Assembly: GCF_002165305.2 (NCBI RefSeq)
Contig: NZ_CP032286.1
Span: 372,001-436,000, forward strand
Origin: Acinetobacter sp. WCHA55
Lineage (GTDB): Bacteria > Pseudomonadota > Gammaproteobacteria > Pseudomonadales > Moraxellaceae
Reading direction: 5' to 3'
Length of the DNA: 64,000 nucleotides
Each line of letters begins with the position of its first letter. Positions within the stretch are counted from its first letter, which is position 1. Of the stretch, positions 56,287 to 64,000 are shown one piece after another. The position numbers and the translations under genes were made by a program. The notes under the pieces are model-generated. The model was not told the origin of the DNA and did not search any database. It saw only the letters and a list, made by a program, of their open reading frames with translations.

Positions 56287-57777
56287 ATGGATAAGCACGT
56301 CGATCTGCTCATTGTGGGTGCTGGTATTTCTGGCATTGGTCTTGCGGCACATTTAATCAAGCATTGCCGACAACGTTCGTTTGAAATCATTGAACGTCGT
56401 GACAGCTTTGGTGGAACATGGGATTTATTTAAATACCCAGGGATTCGTTCTGATTCAGATATGTCGACCTTTGGTTTTAATTTTAAACCGTGGCAACAAG
56501 CCAGCGTTTTGGCAGATGGTTCTTCGATTAAGGGCTATTTGGCGGAAGTCATTGAAGAACAGAAACTCAAAGAAAAAATTCATTTTAAGCATCGAGTGCT
56601 GAGTGCCAACTATGATTCTGCTCAGAAAAAGTGGCAGGTGGTAATTGAGAATGCAAAAGGTAAAAAAGAAAACTGGATTGCAAATTTTGTATTTGGCTGT
56701 ACAGGCTATTATAACTATGACCATGGTTTCCAGCCGAATTTTCCAGATCAGCACGCTTTTCAAGGGGAGTTTATTCATCCACAGCTATGGCCTGAAAGTT
56801 TAGATTACCGGGGGAAAAAAGTGGTGATCATTGGTAGTGGTGCGACAGCGATTACACTTGTGCCAGCGATGGCCAAAGGTGGGGCGGCGCATGTCACTAT
56901 GTTACAACGCTCTCCAACTTATATTGCTTCAGTGCCATCGATCGATTTTGTATATGACAAAATGCGTAAAGTGTTACCTGAAGATGTGGCTTATAAACTG
57001 ACCCGTGCACGTAATATTGGGATGCAACGTGGGATTTATGCACTTGCGCAGAAGCAACCGAAATTACTCCGCCGACTGCTGCTACAGTCGATTAAGATGC
57101 AGCTCAAAGGTAAAGTGGACATGAAACACTTCACCCCAGACTATAATCCATGGGATCAACGTTTATGTGTGGTGCCTGACGGTGATTTATTTAAAATTCT
57201 TCGTTCAGGGCAAGCGAGTGTTGAAACAGATCAGATTGAACGCTTTACTGAGACGGGTATTCAATTAAAGTCTGGTCAGCATTTGGAGGCGGATATTGTT
57301 GTCTCAGCGACAGGTTTAGAAATTCAAATTTTGGGCGGCATTCAAGCAACCATTGATGGAAAACCGTTAGATACCTCTAAACATATGTTGTATCAGGGGG
57401 TGATGGTCAGTGATGTACCGAATATGGCGATGATTATTGGCTATATTAATGCGTCATGGACTTTGAAGGTGGATATTGCAGCTGAGTACATTTGCCGCTT
57501 ACTCAACTATATGGATCAAAAGCAGTGGGCTGAAGTAATCCCGCAAGGGGATGCGACAGAGCTTATGCAAGATACGGTCATGGGCAGTTTAAGTTCGGGT
57601 TATATTGCACGTGCTGCCAATGTAATGCCAAAACAGGGGAAACATGCGCCATGGAAAGTGAGCAATAATTATCTTGCGGATCGGAAGACATTGAAAAGTG
57701 CTTCTTTTGAGGATGGCGTACTGAAATTTGCTAAACGTGATGCAGCATTGGATCAGAAACCTAAACTGGTGTCTTAG
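56287..57777 (+). CDS. almA: Flavin-binding monooxygenase AlmA-like (BVMO class)
   Basis: 496 aa FAD/NADPH monooxygenase. The first Rossmann motif GAGISGIG is at residue 11-18, FGGTWDLFKYPGIRSDSDM follows, the NADPH motif GSGATA is at 183-188, and a Baeyer-Villiger fingerprint FQGEFIHPQLWP (FxGxxxHxxxWP) lies at 158-169. The overall sequence resembles Acinetobacter AlmA, linked to growth on long-chain alkanes (C32 and above), a family relation recognised from memory. It sits right after the rplQ terminator with its own TTGACA promoter, and before a (broken) hydrolase. The exact substrate is an inference. Confidence 0.85.
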   Translation: MDKHVDLLIVGAGISGIGLAAHLIKHCRQRSFEIIERRDSFGGTWDLFKYPGIRSDSDMSTFGFNFKPWQQASVLADGSSIKGYLAEVIEEQKLKEKIHFKHRVLSANYDSAQKKWQVVIENAKGKKENWIANFVFGCTGYYNYDHGFQPNFPDQHAFQGEFIHPQLWPESLDYRGKKVVIIGSGATAITLVPAMAKGGAAHVTMLQRSPTYIASVPSIDFVYDKMRKVLPEDVAYKLTRARNIGMQRGIYALAQKQPKLLRRLLLQSIKMQLKGKVDMKHFTPDYNPWDQRLCVVPDGDLFKILRSGQASVETDQIERFTETGIQLKSGQHLEADIVVSATGLEIQILGGIQATIDGKPLDTSKHMLYQGVMVSDVPNMAMIIGYINASWTLKVDIAAEYICRLLNYMDQKQWAEVIPQGDATELMQDTVMGSLSSGYIARAANVMPKQGKHAPWKVSNNYLADRKTLKSASFEDGVLKFAKRDAALDQKPKLVS

Positions 57778-57793
57778 GTTGAAGGGTTGATTT

Positions 57794-57819
57794 AAAAGGA
57801 GCGTAATGCTCCTTTTTTT
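57794..57819 (+). terminator. Rho-independent terminator after almA
   Basis: AAAAGGAGC-GTAAT-GCTCCTTTTTTT hairpin, 17 bp after the stop codon. Confidence 0.9.
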
Positions 57820-57915
57820 AAGGAAATGACTTTAGGGTGTTCTATTTTTACTTTCTTAAACTGTAGGACTATTGGATGATTTTGAAAACTTAAAAAATAA
57901 TGAATAGGGAATATT

Positions 57916-58706
57916 TTGAATTTCTTAGAACAAAGTTACCAAGTCCCATCTGCATCAAATATGATTCATGCCAAAAAATGGCACACGGCTGCAACAGATC
58001 ATGCTTTAGCTCCGATTATTTTAATGCACGATTCATTATGTTGTGTGGCTTTGTGGCGGGATTTTCCTGCCCGTCTGGCACAAGCGACTGCGCGCGTGGT
58101 CTATGCCTATGATCGACTAGGTTTTGGTTTATCGGATACGAGTACACAGCCACTGGCGTATAGTTTTGTCATCACTGAAGCAGAGCAGACCTTTAAATCT
58201 GTATTGGATTATTTTTCGATTCAGAACTTTGTCATCCTAGGACATAGCGTGGGTGGGGGATGTCTGTTGCGATTGCTGCGGCGTATCCAGAGCGTTGCCA
58301 AAGATTAATTTCAATCTCTGCACAATATGCGGTTGAAGCACTGGCTCTAGCAGGCATTCGAGAGGCAAAAGCTGGCTTTCAACAAGCGGGACAGATGGAA
58401 CGTTTAGATAAATATCACCCTGACAAGGCGCAGTGGGTGCTTGATGCATGGACTGAAACATGGTTGGCTCCCGCTTTTCAGGATTGGAATCTGGCTGAGA
58501 TAATAAGCGGTGTCCGTTGTCCGACGTTGGTTATTCATGGAGAACTGGATGAGTACGGCAGTACTGCACAACCTCAGCAGATTTTTGAAGGGGTGTCTGG
58601 GCAGGCTGAATTGCATATTTTAGAAGGTCTACATCATATGCCACATAAGGAGCAGCCAGAATTGGTGGTTGCTCTGATTGCTGAATTTCATCAAACACAG
58701 TGTTAA
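57916..58706 (+). pseudogene. Alpha/beta hydrolase disrupted by a frameshift
   Basis: Two frames together make one hydrolase of about 263 residues. The first (57916-58308, TTG start behind AGGGA) holds the N-terminal half with YAYDRLGFGLSD and the nucleophile elbow GHSVGG (Ser111). The second (58260-58706) continues MSVAIAAAYPERCQRL and holds the acid GELDEYG and the catalytic His in EGLHHMPH. The break is at GGGGG (58255-58259): adding one G (or removing two) restores GHSVGGGMSVAIAAAYPERC. As it stands the first frame runs on for 19 altered residues and stops. It may be a true inactivation or a sequencing error at the G-run. Confidence 0.8.
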
Positions 58707-58712
58707 AAGTAT

Positions 58713-58738
58713 AAGCCCATCGTTAGATAGGCTTTTTG
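58713..58738. terminator. Terminator-like hairpin between convergent genes
   Basis: AAGCC-cATCgttaGATa-GGCTTTTT, an imperfect stem between the hydrolase and the convergent acyl-CoA dehydrogenase. Confidence 0.55.
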
Positions 58739-58741
58739 GTC

Positions 58742-59914
58742 TTAGAGTGAACGGGAAATTAACTCTTTCATAATTTCATTGGTTCCTGCATAAATACGAT
58801 TGGCACGATTATCTAGATAGGCTCGTGCAATCGGATATTCCATCATATAGCCATAACCACCATGCAGTTGTAGACATTCATCGACAACTTTAGAAAACAT
58901 TTCGGAAATTTTATATTTGGCTGCTGCCGCGGCATCAATACCGAGACTATCTTCCAGTTGTAATTGCATACAACGGTCGAGGTAAGTGCGGCAAAAATCG
59001 ATTTCTGTACGTAACTCCGCCAGTTTAAAACGGGTATTTTGAAAACTTGAAATCGTTTTTCCAAAAGCTTTGCGCTCTTTGGTATATTGAACCGTATGCG
59101 CTAGTGCTGCTTCTGCACCGGCTTGGCAGATAATTGCCACCAACATACGCTCCCAAGCCAGCTCTTTCATCAGCATCATAAAGCCCATGCCTTCCATGCC
59201 CAGTAAATTTTCTTTGGGAACTCGGACATGATCAAAAAATAATTCGCAGGTGTCTTGTCCTTTCATACCAATTTTATTAAGTGGTTTTCCTTTACTGAAG
59301 CCTGCACGATCAGCTTCAACGATGATTAATGAGAGGTTGGCTGAACCTTTTTCACTGTCGCCCGTCTTACACACCACAATTGCCATATCGCACAGATAGC
59401 CATTGGTAATGAAGATTTTAGAACCATTAATGATATAGTCATCCCCGTCTAAAACAGCTGTTGTGCGTACCGCTTGCAAGTCTGAGCCTGTGCCAGGTTC
59501 AGTCATCGCAATGGCGGTGACGGTTTCACCTGAAGCCATCCGTGTTAACCAATAATTTTTTTGTGCTTCACTGCCAAAGTTATTGATATAGTTTGCGACA
59601 ATGTCCGAGTGTAGTGAAAACCCTGTCGAGGAATCCATGGCATAGGCTTGTTCCTCAATCAAAATCATACTGTACAAACGGTCTACACCCGAGCCACCAT
59701 AAGCTTCAGGCATGGTGGCACACAGTAGACCCATGGCGCCTGCTTTATTCCATAGCTCACGATCGACATGCTGCTGTTGTTCATATTTTTCAATATTTGG
59801 AACGACTTCCTTGGCATAAAACTTTCTAACTGTTTCTCGAAATGCCTCATGTTCAGCATTAAATAAGTTGCGCGGCAGCATATTGTTTAAAGGGCGAATT
59901 GCGCCTGATTGCAT
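58742..59914 (-). CDS. Acyl-CoA dehydrogenase, LCAD/isovaleryl-CoA-like
   Basis: 390 aa. The FAD-binding block is AIAMTEPGTGSDLQAVRT and the C-terminal signature QLHGGYGYMMEYPIARAYLD. At the position where medium-chain enzymes carry the catalytic Glu the sequence reads IYAGTNEIMKE (Ala), so the base is probably the Glu in ELAWERML, the placement used by long-chain and isovaleryl-CoA dehydrogenases. It oxidises acyl-CoA to 2-enoyl-CoA. Monocistronic and convergent with the broken hydrolase; upstream (59915-60106) I see no further gene. Confidence 0.92.
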   Translation of the reverse strand: MQSGAIRPLNNMLPRNLFNAEHEAFRETVRKFYAKEVVPNIEKYEQQQHVDRELWNKAGAMGLLCATMPEAYGGSGVDRLYSMILIEEQAYAMDSSTGFSLHSDIVANYINNFGSEAQKNYWLTRMASGETVTAIAMTEPGTGSDLQAVRTTAVLDGDDYIINGSKIFITNGYLCDMAIVVCKTGDSEKGSANLSLIIVEADRAGFSKGKPLNKIGMKGQDTCELFFDHVRVPKENLLGMEGMGFMMLMKELAWERMLVAIICQAGAEAALAHTVQYTKERKAFGKTISSFQNTRFKLAELRTEIDFCRTYLDRCMQLQLEDSLGIDAAAAAKYKISEMFSKVVDECLQLHGGYGYMMEYPIARAYLDNRANRIYAGTNEIMKELISRSL

Positions 59915-60106
59915 GGAAGCTCATCCTGATGTTGTTATTTTGATAACAGATTAGTGAAAAGTAGGACATGCGACAATGGACTGAATGCTCAAATCTATTT
60001 GATTTTTTGATGAGTTTTGCCAGTTGTTAAAATTGCGACATTTAACTAGTGGCGAGTGAGGTGTGATCGGTTAAACTAAGCTGTTTCAATTCATCTGGGG
60101 AATGTA

Positions 60107-60364
60107 ATGACTGAAGAAATGAGCTTGGAAGAACGTAAAGTAATCTATCGCGCACGTCGTGGTTTAAAAGAAATTGATGTGTATTTTGACCCTTATGTGA
60201 AGAATTATTATCTTCAGGCGGATCCTGCGGAAAAGGCCATGTTTGCTGCTTTGGTTGAACAGGAAGATCCAGATTTGCTGGATTGGTTTATGGAAGTCTC
60301 TGAGCCACCGCATTCTGAAATGAAAACTTTGATTCAAAAATTAAAACACTATGTACACGGATAA
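60107..60364 (+). CDS. sdhE: Succinate dehydrogenase assembly factor SdhE
   Basis: 85 aa. The RGxxE flavinylation motif is in RARRGLKEIDVYF, and ADPAEKAMFAALVEQEDPDLLDWF matches SdhE/YgfY. It helps attach FAD covalently to SdhA. ATG 60107 follows GGGAATGTA. A YgfX-like membrane-protein gene follows after 5 bp, the same pairing as E. coli sdhE-ygfX. No sdh gene is in this window. Confidence 0.9.
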   Translation: MTEEMSLEERKVIYRARRGLKEIDVYFDPYVKNYYLQADPAEKAMFAALVEQEDPDLLDWFMEVSEPPHSEMKTLIQKLKHYVHG

Positions 60365-60369
60365 GTGCA

Positions 60370-60756
60370 ATGGAACATCGTTATTTTCAACTTAAACCCA
60401 GTCGTGTGGCTTATGTGTTTCAGTTGTCGATTTATGCCGTTCTAATGTTTGTCCTGTATCAGCTACTTCCTTTAGGAGTGTGGCTGATCGCTTTAGTTGC
60501 TGGCTTTGTGCTGTATTTGTTTTTTCTACGTGGGCCGCAACATTTTCAGCTTCAGCATTTAGATGGTCGTGATTGGTCTTTGTCACATCAGAAACAAACC
60601 AATGTACAGCGGGTACAGATCAGTCATATTGTGGATCATCGCGCTTATATTGTGATTTATTTTCAACACTTTAGAGCAAAACCGATGTTGGTTTGGTGTG
60701 ATCAGCTACCAATCCCACAATGGAAAGCCCTGAAAATACTCACCAAAATGCAATAA
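60370..60756 (+). CDS. YgfX-like small membrane protein
   Basis: 128 aa. Two adjacent transmembrane helices (about residues 15-33 and 36-54) are followed by a soluble domain with a conserved-looking WCDQLP and LTKMQ end. The position right after sdhE and this topology match YgfX (CptA), proposed in E. coli to affect cytoskeletal proteins as part of a type IV toxin-antitoxin pair; that role is disputed and not shown here. Sequence similarity to YgfX is weak, so the call rests mainly on synteny. Confidence 0.65.
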   Translation: MEHRYFQLKPSRVAYVFQLSIYAVLMFVLYQLLPLGVWLIALVAGFVLYLFFLRGPQHFQLQHLDGRDWSLSHQKQTNVQRVQISHIVDHRAYIVIYFQHFRAKPMLVWCDQLPIPQWKALKILTKMQ

Positions 60757-60832
60757 TTGTTGGACAATTTCAACTTTCACAATTTATTTAATTAATTGAA
60801 AAATAATACATATATACGTATCTCATCTCACT

Positions 60833-60883
60833 TTGTCTGACATATCTGAAGAAATTGATGTGCTTTTTAGGATTGTCAGACAA
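60833..60883. repeat. 10-bp perfect inverted repeat
   Basis: TTGTCTGACA (60833-60842) and TGTCAGACAA (60874-60883) separated by 31 bp, in the 193-bp gap between the YgfX-like gene and the small membrane protein. Could be a pair of operator half-sites or a stem-loop. Confidence 0.5.
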
Positions 60884-60949
60884 CTTTTCTACAGATTTTT
60901 GATCTTAAAATGTACATTCAAATCACCAACAGCAAACAAGGAAAATCGT

Positions 60950-61057
60950 ATGATGATCCCAACTTGGATGTTTCTAGTGGTAGCAATTGTGTTAGCGATT
61001 GTTATAGGACGATTAGGAACTGTGCTGAAGGAACGATTTGCACCAAACAAAGCCTAG
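60950..61057 (+). CDS. 35-residue single-helix membrane protein
   Basis: 35 aa. It starts with tandem ATG codons (MMIPTWMFLVVAIVLAIVIG), has one strongly hydrophobic helix (about residues 6-22) and a basic C-terminus (VLKERFAPNKA). An AAGGA ribosome site lies 8 nt before ATG 60950, and a palindrome and a strong terminator follow, which favour a real gene. No family recognised. A TTG start at 60833 would give a 74-aa form but lies in the inverted repeat and lacks a ribosome site. Confidence 0.6.
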   Translation: MMIPTWMFLVVAIVLAIVIGRLGTVLKERFAPNKA

Positions 61058-61075
61058 CTAGGCTTCCCAGTTGAT

Positions 61076-61115
61076 AAGTAGCATGTGCCGAACCGTCGCT
61101 ATGCTACTTTTTTTT
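61076..61115 (+). terminator. Rho-independent terminator after the small membrane protein
   Basis: AAGTAGCAT (61076-61084) pairs with ATGCTACTT (61101-61109), then T-run. A separate palindrome AAGCCTAGCTAGGCTT overlaps the stop codon. Confidence 0.8.
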
Positions 61116-61276
61116 GCCTAAAAAAAAGTTGAGGCGTCATTTTAGTCAATTTTCCGCTTTTTATTTCATGGCAGAGTAGTGGTCTGATTTAGAGTAAATA
61201 CTCTTTTCTTCGGAAAATGCTTCTGCTATGTTTGTCAGCATGGACACATACAATTATACAAATAGAGGACAGGAAA

Positions 61277-62314
61277 ATGTCGCAAGTCCAAAAAATAGGC
61301 CAAGGTGTGGCTGTTGTAGCGCTTACAAGTTTATTATTTTCGGGTTGTTCACAAGTGGTTAAAACAGGCGCCAATGTTGCGCTCGGGTTTAGTGAAAAAC
61401 ATATTGTACCGCCTATCTTAGCCATGGAAGATGCTGAGATGGTGTGTAACTCAGGCAATGCTTTGACGCCTGCGATTATGTCGACCAAAGATATGGGGGC
61501 AGATCCAACGCGTGTTGCCGTTCTACTTTATTCAGCATCAGGTATTTGTGCGGAAAATCAGGCGCTTGAGGCTGAGTTACGTTATTTACGTGCCTCGAAA
61601 GCGGGCAATGTCTCTGAAGCACAGGATGCTCGGATTGAACAAAAGCGTTGGGCGGCGACTGCAGCACAACGCCAATATACTGGCTATCAGCTTTTTCAAA
61701 ACCGCTGGGAAAAGAAATATAAGAAACCATTGGGTGAAGGCTGTCCAAGAATGAACAGCGATCTGGATCAGACTGTGTATCTGCTGGGAATGTTGAGTGG
61801 GCTACAAGCTATGACCAATGATATTAACTCAGGTGGTGCAGTCAATGTTCCTAAAGACATTGCGGCTATTGTTGAGCGTGGGATGGTATGTCTAGACAAT
61901 GAAAAATTTTGGGGTGCGCCGAATGCAACACGTGCGGTGATTTGGACCTTATTACCAGGTGCGGGTGAGGGTAAACCTGATCCGTATCAGACCTTGAAAC
62001 AATCGATGCAAATCGGAGAGCAAAAAGGGGTTCGTTTATCTCATGCAATGTATGCTGTAGCGGCTCAAGCCAGTGGTGACGATGCCAAAATCCGTGATGC
62101 ATTGAAAAGCTATGCGACTTCCTATAGCGAGGAAAAGCAGAGCAATCCTCAATTTAAACTGATTGATAGTATGGCCTCGAGTATGGTCCAAGGGATTTCA
62201 GATCGTTATTGGACTGAACACACGGGAACACGAACTGGGGATGGTGGTATGGCGCATTTCTGGGATGAAAAAGAAGACCGCTCTGAGCTAGATGAGCTGT
62301 TTAGTGAAAGTTAA
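61277..62314 (+). CDS. Lipoprotein of unknown function near rhombosortase gene
   Basis: 345 aa from ATG 61277 behind GGACAGGAAA; an upstream in-frame codon at 61217 is rejected because it would bury the signal. Lipobox LFSGC makes Cys24 the lipidated residue; Ser at +2 favours the outer membrane. The mature part is Ala-rich and helical with at least four Cys (CNSG, GICAE, GCPRM, MVCLD), so disulfides are possible. A tandem-helical layout plus a neighbouring TRAP-like gene recalls TRAP T-component lipoproteins, but I see no firm signature. No GlyGly-CTERM is present. Confidence 0.75.
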   Translation: MSQVQKIGQGVAVVALTSLLFSGCSQVVKTGANVALGFSEKHIVPPILAMEDAEMVCNSGNALTPAIMSTKDMGADPTRVAVLLYSASGICAENQALEAELRYLRASKAGNVSEAQDARIEQKRWAATAAQRQYTGYQLFQNRWEKKYKKPLGEGCPRMNSDLDQTVYLLGMLSGLQAMTNDINSGGAVNVPKDIAAIVERGMVCLDNEKFWGAPNATRAVIWTLLPGAGEGKPDPYQTLKQSMQIGEQKGVRLSHAMYAVAAQASGDDAKIRDALKSYATSYSEEKQSNPQFKLIDSMASSMVQGISDRYWTEHTGTRTGDGGMAHFWDEKEDRSELDELFSES

Positions 62315-62384
62315 CCATTTTTAAACTGAGCTGAAGTGCAGAAAAAATAACAATAATGAATGAGCAACACAATAAGGATATGTG

Positions 62385-62957
62385 ATGCATGATCAATTTC
62401 TGACTCGAAAAATTATTTTGATTGCGTTTGTCGTGTCGCTCTCGGCATGCCTACAGATTTTTAAAGATCAATTTATTTATTGGCGGGTTGATATTTTTCC
62501 TGAAATTTGGCGCTTGTGGACAGCGCACTGGGTGCATGTGGGATGGATCCATTTTGCACTCAATATGCTGGCTTTTATGTGTTTGCCTTTTATTTTTCCA
62601 CGCGCACGCGTCTGGCATTTTGTGGCGCTATTGCTGATTTTACCGCCGTTGATCAGTCTTAGTTTTTATTATTTTTTGGCGGATATTGAAGCCTATGCAG
62701 GACTGTCTGGTGTGTTGCATGGGATGTTTACTGTGATAGCCATTGTCCATTTGCTGTACCGTAAGGAACGGATGTTTGCGAGTTTGGTGCTGTTTCTCAT
62801 TTTGGGCAAACTGATTTGGGAAAACACCTTTGGTGGGAGCACGACGGCTGAACTGATCGGTAGTCCTGTTTTGGTCGAAGCGCATTTGTTGGGCGTGATC
62901 TGGGGGATTGTGATTGCAGCTTTATATTTAATCGGGGTGAATCTATTTGATGAATAG
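62385..62957 (+). CDS. Rhombosortase (rhomboid-family intramembrane protease)
   Basis: 190 aa, about six transmembrane helices. The catalytic Ser is in GLSGVLHG and the His in EAHLLGVIWG, with HWVHVGWIHFALNMLAF earlier (the rhomboid-type His/Asn region). Short six-helix rhomboids of this kind (rhombosortase) cleave GlyGly-CTERM tails of secreted proteins in the membrane. ATG 62385 has GGA at 6 nt spacing; a GTG one codon earlier is possible. No GlyGly-CTERM substrate gene is visible in the window. Confidence 0.85.
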   Translation: MHDQFLTRKIILIAFVVSLSACLQIFKDQFIYWRVDIFPEIWRLWTAHWVHVGWIHFALNMLAFMCLPFIFPRARVWHFVALLLILPPLISLSFYYFLADIEAYAGLSGVLHGMFTVIAIVHLLYRKERMFASLVLFLILGKLIWENTFGGSTTAELIGSPVLVEAHLLGVIWGIVIAALYLIGVNLFDE

Positions 62958-63138
62958 AGGATTGACCTAAATTCTAAAAAGAAAATCTAGATTGTCATAT
63001 TCAAAAATATAAATTTGATGCAAAGATAAACAAAACAAAAATCTAAAGGCATAGAGTAAGGACAAGCTCGAGCCGATTAATACGACATGTTCTACGGTGT
63101 ATACGCTAGACAGAACTGTAATAAAAATAGGAAACAAC

Positions 63139-64000
63139 ATGCAGAATCATGGACAGCGCAGATCAGGACTCGATCTGCTGAAGTATATATGGACCGAGTG
63201 GATTTCTACTTTTGTCATTCTGATTTTACTGTTACTTACGCTTTTAATTGGTACAGGTGAAATGATCCATGGCCAATTGTTGCGTATGGGTGAACGCTTA
63301 TATGGCGATCCAGCCACAGGTATGCAGTATTCTTTTTTAAGGGCAGAGCCTGCCAAGCCAGAGTGTAATCGTCAGCCTAATGTGGATGCTATGGTCAAAA
63401 CCCAAATGCAAGCCAACGCTGCAGATGAGTTCGCAGACTTTTTTGGTACGGCTTCGGAAGCGGATGTGCGTGCGTCCATTTTGGCGGGTGTGCAGCAGTG
63501 TGAAGAAAAGTATCAGTTTTATGATAAAGCCATGCAACATATGGATGCACACCCAAGTATTCGTGCCTATCGTAACTTTGAAACCACCTTTTTCGGTATT
63601 TTTAAATTCGGAACAGAAAATCGCGCCATTCTATTGATTTTCATGGTGGTCTTAGCTGCGATTAGTGCCACCTTAAAAATCCATCATATTGGTTTACGTG
63701 GTCCTGCAACCAAGCTGGATTATCGGGTTTATAGTCTCTTGATGACTTTGGGTAATGGTCTATTAACCTACTCAAGCATGAGTCAATTTAACTCAGTGAA
63801 AGACTCGGGTGTGCCGATGAATGGGGAAACTCAGCTGATTTATTGGCTGTGGATGATTCTGTTTTCGGTACTTACCTTGATAAGTGTGTGGCAGCTGTTT
63901 AGCCCACCGAAAGAGGCTAAAGCTGGCGGACGTCTAGGCTTTGCTTTCTTGAGTGTCCCTCTGTATGCCTACATGGCGGTGATTACGGGTGTGGCATTTA
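63139..64000 (+). CDS. Large membrane protein, 5' part; possible TRAP-type permease
   Basis: The frame is open from ATG 63139 to the window end (287 codons) with a GGAAACAAC upstream. It has a first transmembrane helix at about residues 22-42, a periplasmic loop of about 110 residues containing two Cys, then further helices (about 163-182, 200-220, 240-260, 272-). The start-and-loop layout fits a fused DctQ-like N-terminus of a TRAP transporter large permease, in line with the lipoprotein upstream; no decisive motif lies in the visible part. The 181-bp gap before it shows no gene. Confidence 0.5.
   Translation, partial: MQNHGQRRSGLDLLKYIWTEWISTFVILILLLLTLLIGTGEMIHGQLLRMGERLYGDPATGMQYSFLRAEPAKPECNRQPNVDAMVKTQMQANAADEFADFFGTASEADVRASILAGVQQCEEKYQFYDKAMQHMDAHPSIRAYRNFETTFFGIFKFGTENRAILLIFMVVLAAISATLKIHHIGLRGPATKLDYRVYSLLMTLGNGLLTYSSMSQFNSVKDSGVPMNGETQLIYWLWMILFSVLTLISVWQLFSPPKEAKAGGRLGFAFLSVPLYAYMAVITGVAF

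Noticed and set aside
60833..61057. 74-residue TTG-started form of the small membrane protein
   Set aside because: Its first half lies in an inverted repeat and lacks a ribosome site; the internal ATG at 60950 has a good one.
61277..62314. Lipoprotein considered as the rhombosortase substrate
   Set aside because: Its C-terminus (DELFSES) has no GlyGly motif, hydrophobic helix or basic end.

Overview
The window looks like chromosomal DNA of an Acinetobacter species (Gammaproteobacteria, Moraxellaceae). The basis is moderate-to-low GC, a complete S10-spc-alpha ribosomal array followed directly by an AlmA-type flavin monooxygenase, an MlaD carrying the extra segment within its MCE domain, and an overall set of genes familiar from Acinetobacter. 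No tRNA, rRNA, CRISPR array, insertion sequence or prophage gene was seen. Species cannot be told from this sequence alone.

Layout. 1-383 is the 3' end of an hchA-like glyoxalase. 446-4918 holds an acyl-CoA dehydrogenase and a large unknown lipoprotein. 4962-9580 holds aroE, a small membrane protein, hemF, hemN and ribA (shikimate, haem and riboflavin synthesis). 9886-12734 has dxs and suhB. 13477-15339 is a DEAD-box RNA helicase with a long structured leader and an arginine-rich repetitive tail. 15742-18965 is mlaFEDCB (outer-membrane lipid asymmetry). 19068-24763 holds a CorA-type transporter, a LOG/Nudix pair, comF, recG and a YeeZ-like protein. 25026-26945 is a very AT-rich acyltransferase-SGNH gene, the clearest sign of transferred DNA. 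27106-32309 has plsB, tesB and a dicarboxylate/amino-acid symporter. 32365-34310 has a metal-dependent hydrolase and engB. 34414-36160 is nsrR and hmp with two tandem NsrR-type operators. 36501-42276 carries an AraC regulator, an SDR, a HerA-like ATPase, a Cys/Met-metabolism PLP enzyme and a class I glutamine amidotransferase.

42539-56092 is the ribosomal super-array in the canonical order: rpsJ-rplC-rplD-rplW-rplB-rpsS-rplV-rpsC-rplP-rpmC-rpsQ, rplN-rplX-rplE-rpsN-rpsH-rplF-rplR-rpsE-rpmD-rplO-secY-rpmJ, and rpsM-rpsK-rpsD-rpoA-rplQ. rpmD (58 aa) and rpmJ (38 aa) were found by reading the gaps. A good sigma-70 promoter and hairpin leader precede rpsJ, a long hairpin separates rpsQ from rplN, and a promoter-like site plus hairpin separates rpmJ from rpsM.

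56287-59914 is an accessory lipid/alkane segment: almA, an alpha/beta hydrolase broken by a frameshift at a G5 run, and an acyl-CoA dehydrogenase. 60107-64000 holds sdhE, a YgfX-like protein, a 35-residue membrane protein, a lipoprotein, a rhombosortase, and the 5' part of a large membrane protein that may be a TRAP-type permease.

Most of the window is ordinary housekeeping DNA. I did not find a clear new multi-gene system. The points most worth a second look are the BVMO-like almA with its adjacent broken hydrolase, the tandem NsrR boxes, the rpsQ-rplN hairpin, the AT-rich acyltransferase, the long helicase leader, and the lipoprotein/rhombosortase/membrane-protein group at the right edge.
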